A stretch of 64,000 bases of DNA from contig CM046453.1 in NCBI GenBank assembly GCA_025506515.1, positions 7,214,410-7,278,409 on the forward strand. Direction: 5' to 3'. Within the stretch, counting starts at the first letter, position 1. Each line of letters begins with the position of its first letter. The translations under genes were made by a program, and so were the position numbers. Origin of the DNA: Flaveria trinervia. Its lineage: Eukaryota > Streptophyta > Magnoliopsida > Asterales > Asteraceae. This document shows, piece by piece, positions 58,695 through 64,000 of this stretch. The notes under the pieces are model-generated. The model did not search any database. It saw nothing but the letters and a program-made list of their open reading frames with translations, and was not told the origin of the DNA.

Positions 58695-59494
58695 GGGGCC
58701 GTTTGATTACATTGACTCAATAAGATCTGAGTAAATCAGAAGCTGACCCAGCTAGAAGTTCTGACTGGGCATGCATCTGACTAAAACCTACTGTTTGATT
58801 CAGTATCTAACTAGAACCAATTTGATTCAGTATTTATGTAACAATATTTCCTTTCATGGACAAAAAAACCGTATATATTTTAATCAACTGGAATTATTAA
58901 CAATCTTAATCAACTACTAAATCAAAATCAAAATATAAAAATCACACACAAATCAATAATGCATCGACTCCCTAATATCATCAACTCTAATATCATAATC
59001 AAAACCCGTCGGAGTCACACCACCAGTCGGGACCACCACACCACCACCACAACCACCAACGTCACTGTACACATTCCGACCAAACACCATCGGAGTCTTC
59101 CTGATCATCATCAACTCATTAGCTCTCACCACCACCTTTCTCCATAACTCCACCAACGACGCCAAATACTCCTACAGCTCCTCCACCTCCATCCCCCTAA
59201 GATCCTCCTCAAACCACCGCAATCCACCGTCGAGGGATCTGCCGAGGGGGTCGCGCAGCCTGCCGAGGAGATCAGCTGGAGGTTATGGGTGGTCGCACAA
59301 CTGGTGTCATTTGTTGTTGAAGAAGCGCATGGGGTGGGGTGGGTGGGTCTTGGGTTAGACTATTGAATTTTTAGGTTTGGGTCAGCTAACATGGATCCTG
59401 TCAGCTGAAACGGAACGCATATCAAACGGGTTGACCCGCGACCGAGTCAGCTAGTTAGTCGGGTCAGCCCGGTCAGCCGAAACCAAACACAACC
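58695..59494. mobile_element. Harbinger-like MITE (800 bp), relative of the split copy
   Basis: Starts GGGGCCGTTTGATTAC, ends AACCAAACACAACC, with TAA on both sides (58692-58694 and 59495-59497). Internal AATAAGATCTGAGTAAATCAG and the CACCAC-rich centre correspond to the copy split by Copia-2. Open frames near 58953-59165 come from the CACCAC repeats. Confidence 0.78.
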
Positions 59495-60307
59495 TAATTT
59501 TGAATGGTTAAGAACGTTTATCTGTATTGGTTGGACATTTATTTTTAAATAGTTAAACAATATTGGTTAAGAATAATATTGTTCGATGCTACAAAATGTA
59601 CATGATAATCATTTTGTTTCTATTATTCTTATCTTTCTAAGATCTATTATATATAATACCATTTAACAAAAATTCAATTAAAAGTAATCTATAAAATCAT
59701 ATTATTATGTGTGTCTGTGATTTTAATATTATTTACTCCGTTTTTCTTTCTCCATTGCATCTCTTAAGCATAGCATGTAAGTGCATTATATGATTGTTAT
59801 GGTTTTCTATTAAAACGTGATTATGCTTTAAATATGTCTTATATCATACATGATTAAAAAAAATGTATTATCGAAAATTTATTTTGATTGAGATAAGAAA
59901 AGACATAAATGCTTATGTCGATAACAAGTTATAATCAAATGGAATAAAATAAAATTACGAAGGTAGCTTAAAAATTATTAAAAGAATTACATAACTTACT
60001 AATAATCACAAATATATATTTGCTTATTTTTTTTATCGTCATTGGGCCCATATGATGATGATTTATTAAAGGGAAAAACACAATGAACAAGTTTGGGCCA
60101 CAAGTCCACCGACCATCGTCCGTAAAATGATTAGAGACGTTTTGGTTGATTTTGGAGATTCGAGTGTTTGATTATTTAAGTGTTTTGAAATGTTATTTGT
60201 GGTTTCTTTTCTAAAATCACTAATTTTTATTACGAATTCAGGTTCAAATTGTGATTAGTTTTTTTAACAACAATTATTATTACCAAATAAATGTTAGTAA
60301 ACCTGTA

Positions 60308-60370
60308 TCGTAAGATTTAAACCCACAACCATTTAGTTGGGATCACATCTTTTACCACCAAACTATTCCA
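60308..60370 (-). repeat. SINE-like (tRNA-derived) relic
   Basis: Minus strand TAGTTTGGTGGTAAAAGATG, then GTGGGTTTAAATCTTAC; A/B-box-like. Confidence 0.4.
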
Positions 60371-60554
60371 TTTGGGACTCAAATTGTGTATGGTTATTTC
60401 TAAACGTCAAAATTTTCTAAAAGTAATTGAGCCAAATGAAACATATATGATGTTGTCCGCTATTTAATTTTTTTTAATTTGCCTTAATATGAACAATTAT
60501 GAAACTTAGATATTTTTTAGTAAATTTTCTATTATCAATATGTAATTAAAGTGG

Positions 60555-60625
60555 TAGTCTAATGGTATTAATATGTATTTAAAGTGGTACTACTCATCAG
60601 ATTAAGAGTTTGAATCTTATAGTAA
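60555..60625 (+). repeat. SINE-like (tRNA-derived) relic
   Basis: TAGTCTAATGGTA fits the A box (TRGYNNANNGG) and GAGTTTGAATCTTA the B box about 40 nt on. Confidence 0.45.
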
Positions 60626-61208
60626 ACATTGTGTTATTTAACAATATGATTAGATTAGTCTATGCTTATCATTCTAAAAAATATTGGTGAAATTTTTTTT
60701 CTTCACCATTACCTCATATTTCAAGTTTATTTAAGAAAATAATCACTAAATCATAACAAGATTAATATTTTTTTTTTTAAATTTTCCAACGTAAGTATAA
60801 AACTTTTTAACGTGGATAAAATAATGAAACACCTAATGAAATTCAATGACTTTAAAGAAAAATATTTTGAATGAATTTAGTTTGATACTTGAAAAATATG
60901 GTTATTATTAGTAATATTTTTTTCCTTTTATTAGTTTTTTATATATTTGTTACTATGAACAAATAAACTTATATTTCTTGATTAAAAATACTTTCTTTCT
61001 TTTATAACCTAGAAATCATTCTATTATGCTGAGACGAAATTTTAGAAAATATTGACAACTACGGAACTACTAGCATTAGACGGTGTCATTTCGATATAAC
61101 TAAAAACATTGTGGTTTTAGCTTCAAATAAAACTGCAAACCAGTCTTTAAAAAACACAAAACCCTAAAGCAAAACAAAGAATCGGTTTTAAAGCATCCAA
61201 AACCGTAA

Positions 61209-61506
61209 GAGCATTCATAATGGAATCCCTAAAAATATGTGAGTGTGTTTGGTATATTATATGGATGGTTTTTGGTGTTTGTGATTGAAGAAAAGAGAAA
61301 ACATTATTGTTGATTGATATATTTGAATAATCATTGTTCAATTCTTATAATTTTTAAAAAAAATTTAGAAGTGATTATGAGTGGATGAGATAAAAAAAGT
61401 AATGATAAGGTTATAAAAAATATTATTTAATTGAAAATAAAATAGAAAATATAATGATTGTTAGTATAATTATATGAATAAAAATCAATAATCCACTGCC
61501 AATCTC
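61209..61506. mobile_element. Tourist-like MITE (298 bp)
   Basis: Ends GAGCATTCATAATGG and CCACTGCCAATCTC are inverted partial copies; TAA lies on both sides (61206-61208 and 61507-61509). Very AT-rich inside, no ORF. Confidence 0.75.
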
Positions 61507-61509
61507 TAA

Positions 61510-62755
61510 CTAAACCACATATCCGGTTTTTTTAACTACCATATGAGGTTCTGGATTTTATAATGTAAATAGAATTTCGTGTACAGATATGGCTTTAATG
61601 TTGGCCCAATATAGGTCCAAGCCCAAATTATGTTCTTTTGATCACTAAACGTCTAAAACTCTTAACTTTTGTTTTTGAAGTTTGGCAACAATTTTTTTTT
61701 GTTCTTTCAAACTTTAAATTAAGTATACAATATGCGGATCTTTAAAAGAAGTATACGATATGCGGATCTTTAAAAGACTCTTATCACAGTTCTGAAGTGA
61801 ATTCTAATCGAAGCGCACACACAGGTTATCAAAACTACTTAACGGTTTTATTTTTATATAAAGTGACATGGTATATCATTCTCATTTTACAAAATGCCGG
61901 ATATACCATTTCGACGTTCATTTATTTTTATCATGTCTCGACATAATTTTTATTATAACCCGAACTTTGTTAAAAGCTACTAACTATTCTGGGAGTTCAT
62001 AATTTAACTATTCATAAACTCTTGGCTTTAACTTAACATAACATCATGCTAACTGAATTTTCTACAAACAATGATAAGTTACATAATAGCATGTAAAATC
62101 ATCTTTACAGTTTTAAGCTGCAAGCATTGTTTATTTAAATGACTCACAATATGTACATACATTCTTTCTACTGACATTCAAAGTTCAGCAAACCAGATGC
62201 CCCTTTGAATATTACGACTTATGAGTGACTTGACTAGAGGGAATAATCATGATCCACGGTTCATGATCAAGACACATGTTCTTCGTGCAAATATATGTCG
62301 TGTGAGAACTTAAATTTGTTGGTAGCGTAAATATTTGAGATTTGTTGATTCAATGTTGTTCTTGGTTGCAAACGCCTTTCCATCTTGACTGTTGGGTTAT
62401 TCTTTCTTTCTTCTTGCATAAATTCTATGCCATAGGTTTTTTTGTTAACAAAAAAACTTTAGCCAACAACTTGAGTGTTTGAGACGGATACATGAAGAAA
62501 AATAGAGAAAAACATGGGTCGATGAGTAGACTAAGGGTGTATCGATGAACAGAACAGGACGATGGTGGTTGAAGGCAACAGTGTTCCATTTCTTACCACA
62601 AAACACTGAATTCTTTCTCAACCAAAAGTAGCGAAACCCATAAACACATGTTCTTTAGAATTTTACTTTCACATATTTCTGCCATAATCTCTTCAAGATC
62701 ATCTACTCTCATGCAAGCTACAATTTATCTAATCTTGTTGTTAGCAAGATATTGA
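61510..62755. other. Intergenic region, no gene seen
   Basis: AT-rich, with no credible ORF. A duplicated GATATGCGGATCTTTAAAAG is near 61730-61770. Confidence 0.55.
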
Positions 62756-63030
62756 CAGGTCTCGTGAGTTCACGCTATGTGTTGTCGGAGCCTCAAACCT
62801 GGGCGTGAGCCGCATGGCCGGCACCGCACACAGCAACCAACGCGCGCGATCGTGAGCGTGATCACGGGGGCGTTGGAGGTCGCGAGGTGTGTGTGAGAAC
62901 CCCTAAACCACAATAGGATCAGGATACTTGATCAGGGGTTCTATTCAACGCCCAGTCAACATCTCATCAGCGTCACATGTCGTAATATTACAGAGTAACC
63001 TCACAACACACGTGGATAGAACCCCTCCAC
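62755..63030. other. GC-rich island with hairpin, unassigned
   Basis: Abrupt GC-rich block (CGTGAGCCGCATGGCCGGC, GCGCGCGATCGTGAGCGTG) followed by an inverted repeat AGAACCCCT (62896-62904)/AGGGGTTCT (62934-62942), with a third TAGAACCCCT near 63012. No ORF. It may be the end of an unidentified transposon or a virus-derived or captured fragment. Confidence 0.4.
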
Positions 63031-63333
63031 AACACATAACCTACCATGTCTTTATGAAAAAATCATAATAAAGGATTGGGAAACTCAACCATGAACATGA
63101 TATGATTGATCATTCACAGCAATTCTAAAGAAACAATATTTACATTCAAATAAGCAAAAAATAAGAATGGAAGAACAACCCCTTTACATCAAGCACAAAA
63201 CAGGAAAACCAAACATCTAAAGATGTTTCCTTTCCTGTTATGGCTTTAGCCCAAATAAAAAGATTCAATCATCCATGAAACTCAAAAATAAAACAAAGAA
63301 ATAAAAACATTAGACTCTTTTTTCATATTCCCA
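63031..63333 (-). other. 3' flank/UTR of the Aux/IAA gene
   Basis: Downstream of the stop at 63334-63336 in gene orientation. A/T-rich with several possible poly(A) motifs; exact end not determined. Confidence 0.45.
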
Positions 63334-63779
63334 TCAGATTCCTCTTATATGGTTCTTGGACTTCTCCATTGACCTTGGAGCTGCAATAATCAAAACAAAC
63401 TCAATCGATCAAGTTACTAAACCAGAAAGGAAATGCATACGCGTAATGTGCTAACATATGCAAGCGGTTAGCATACCTAGCCCGATTGCTTCTGACCCTT
63501 TCATGATTCTTAATCGCTTGCATGAGTCTACAAACATCCTGCAAAACCAAAGAATGTCTTTTAACACAAGTACAGGATCGAGTGAGCCCTTCATAAGGTT
63601 CTTGGTAATAAGCTTATTATTTGACTATAAGCACATGACTTACTCCCATGGAACATCACCAACGAGCATCCAATCACCGTCTTTGTCTTCATACGTCAAT
63701 ACGCATTCATCACGATGTAAAAGATCCTTCAATTTACTTTCACTTAATCCTTCTTGCACTTTTATAGAATCACATTGAC
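63334..63779 (-). CDS. Aux/IAA auxin-response repressor, C-terminal exons (5' part outside window)
   Basis: Nuclear repressor that pairs with ARF factors through its PB1 domain and is degraded by SCF-TIR1 when auxin rises. Minus-strand exons 63644-63779, 63477-63538 and 63334-63380 join in frame. They code GQCDSIKVQEGLSESKLKDL, then LTYEDKDGDWMLVGDVPWE (the acidic OPCA face of PB1, domain IV), then MFVDSCKRLRIMKGSEAIGL and APRSMEKSKNHIRGI with the usual C-terminal basic stretch. Splice phases are those typical for the family. The N-terminal EAR repression motif, the GWPP degron (domain II) and the first half of PB1 must lie beyond 64000; the 220 bp upstream of 63779 look intronic. The sequence resembles the IAA8/IAA9/IAA27 type, but that is not certain. 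A Cys replaces the usual Tyr in EYVLTYED. Confidence 0.92.
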
Positions 63780-64000
63780 CTAATTCAAAACACAAGCCGC
63801 CCATTAAAATAAACTCAAATTCTAGGTTTAGAGAAGTAAGGAACTCAGAGACGTAAGGTGAATGCTTCACAGATGGGAGGCGTTGCTCTGTACAGCTAAA
63901 GGTTGCATCTGACTAATCTGATTTACGATTTTACATATTAGCCTTTTTATCAAGTAAACCATTCATATTGTTGTTTTGACATATCACCCTCTTACAGACC

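Larger units (their letters stand above)
59498..61205. other. Intergenic AT-rich region, no gene seen
   Basis: No ORF or conserved structure apart from two SINE-like relics at 60308-60370 and 60555-60625. Confidence 0.55.

Noticed and set aside
63780..63870. Upstream extension of the last Aux/IAA exon cluster (MKHSPYVSEF...)
   Set aside because: Open frame runs through the splice acceptor at 63780-63782 into the intron; the family's exon begins at 63779.

Overview
The window is nuclear DNA from a eudicot plant. It has intron-rich protein genes with GT-AG splice sites, very AT-rich intergenic DNA, plant-type LTR retrotransposons and many MITEs. Family-level placement in Asteraceae is an inference: it rests on the type of extra 3' ORF carried by the copia elements and on the repeat families.

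Four host genes can be supported. (1) Positions 226-3677 (+) hold an intact 12-exon gene for the chloroplast chaperonin-60 beta subunit, including one GC-AG intron and a 14-nt last coding exon. (2) Positions 45836-46450 (-) hold an intronless DREB A-4/TINY-like AP2/ERF gene. (3) Positions 53922-55183 (-) hold a three-exon TIP2 (delta-TIP) tonoplast aquaporin with a one-base deletion just before the first NPA motif. (4) Positions 63334-63779 (-) hold the last three coding exons of an Aux/IAA repressor whose 5' part lies outside the window.

The middle (about 5.9-37.7 kb) is a nest of mobile elements that can be ordered by their target-site duplications. A Ty1/copia (Sirevirus-like) element, Copia-1, spans 6260-24730 (TSD ATTTT). 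It contains a partial gypsy element (from 16136), whose LTR contains a second gypsy solo LTR (18284-20891, TSD ACAGA). A Harbinger-like MITE (25210-37525) was split by a second copia element, Copia-2 (25288-36886, minus strand, TSD GTATG), which itself carries a 3.0-kb gypsy solo LTR (28180-31212, TSD GCAAT). Both copia elements carry decayed gag-pol genes plus an extra ORF between RNase H and the 3' LTR.

The most unusual signal is regulatory. Each copia element has its own array of short dyad-symmetric motifs: variants of TCAGTCGCACGACTGA in Copia-1, and of CTTCGGAAG in Copia-2. The array sits upstream of the TATA box in the LTR and again, inside the element, upstream of a second TATA box that precedes the extra 3' ORF region. 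Arm changes in the dyads tend to be matched on both sides. The Copia-1 motif also appears as a dense array in the unrelated gypsy solo LTR at 19.06-19.56 kb.

The rest (37.7-64 kb outside the three genes) is AT-rich intergenic DNA with MITEs, SINE-like relics, a 671-bp element with an 11-bp TSD, a long fold-back repeat, and several short tandem duplications. No convincing rRNA, functional tRNA or CRISPR feature was seen.
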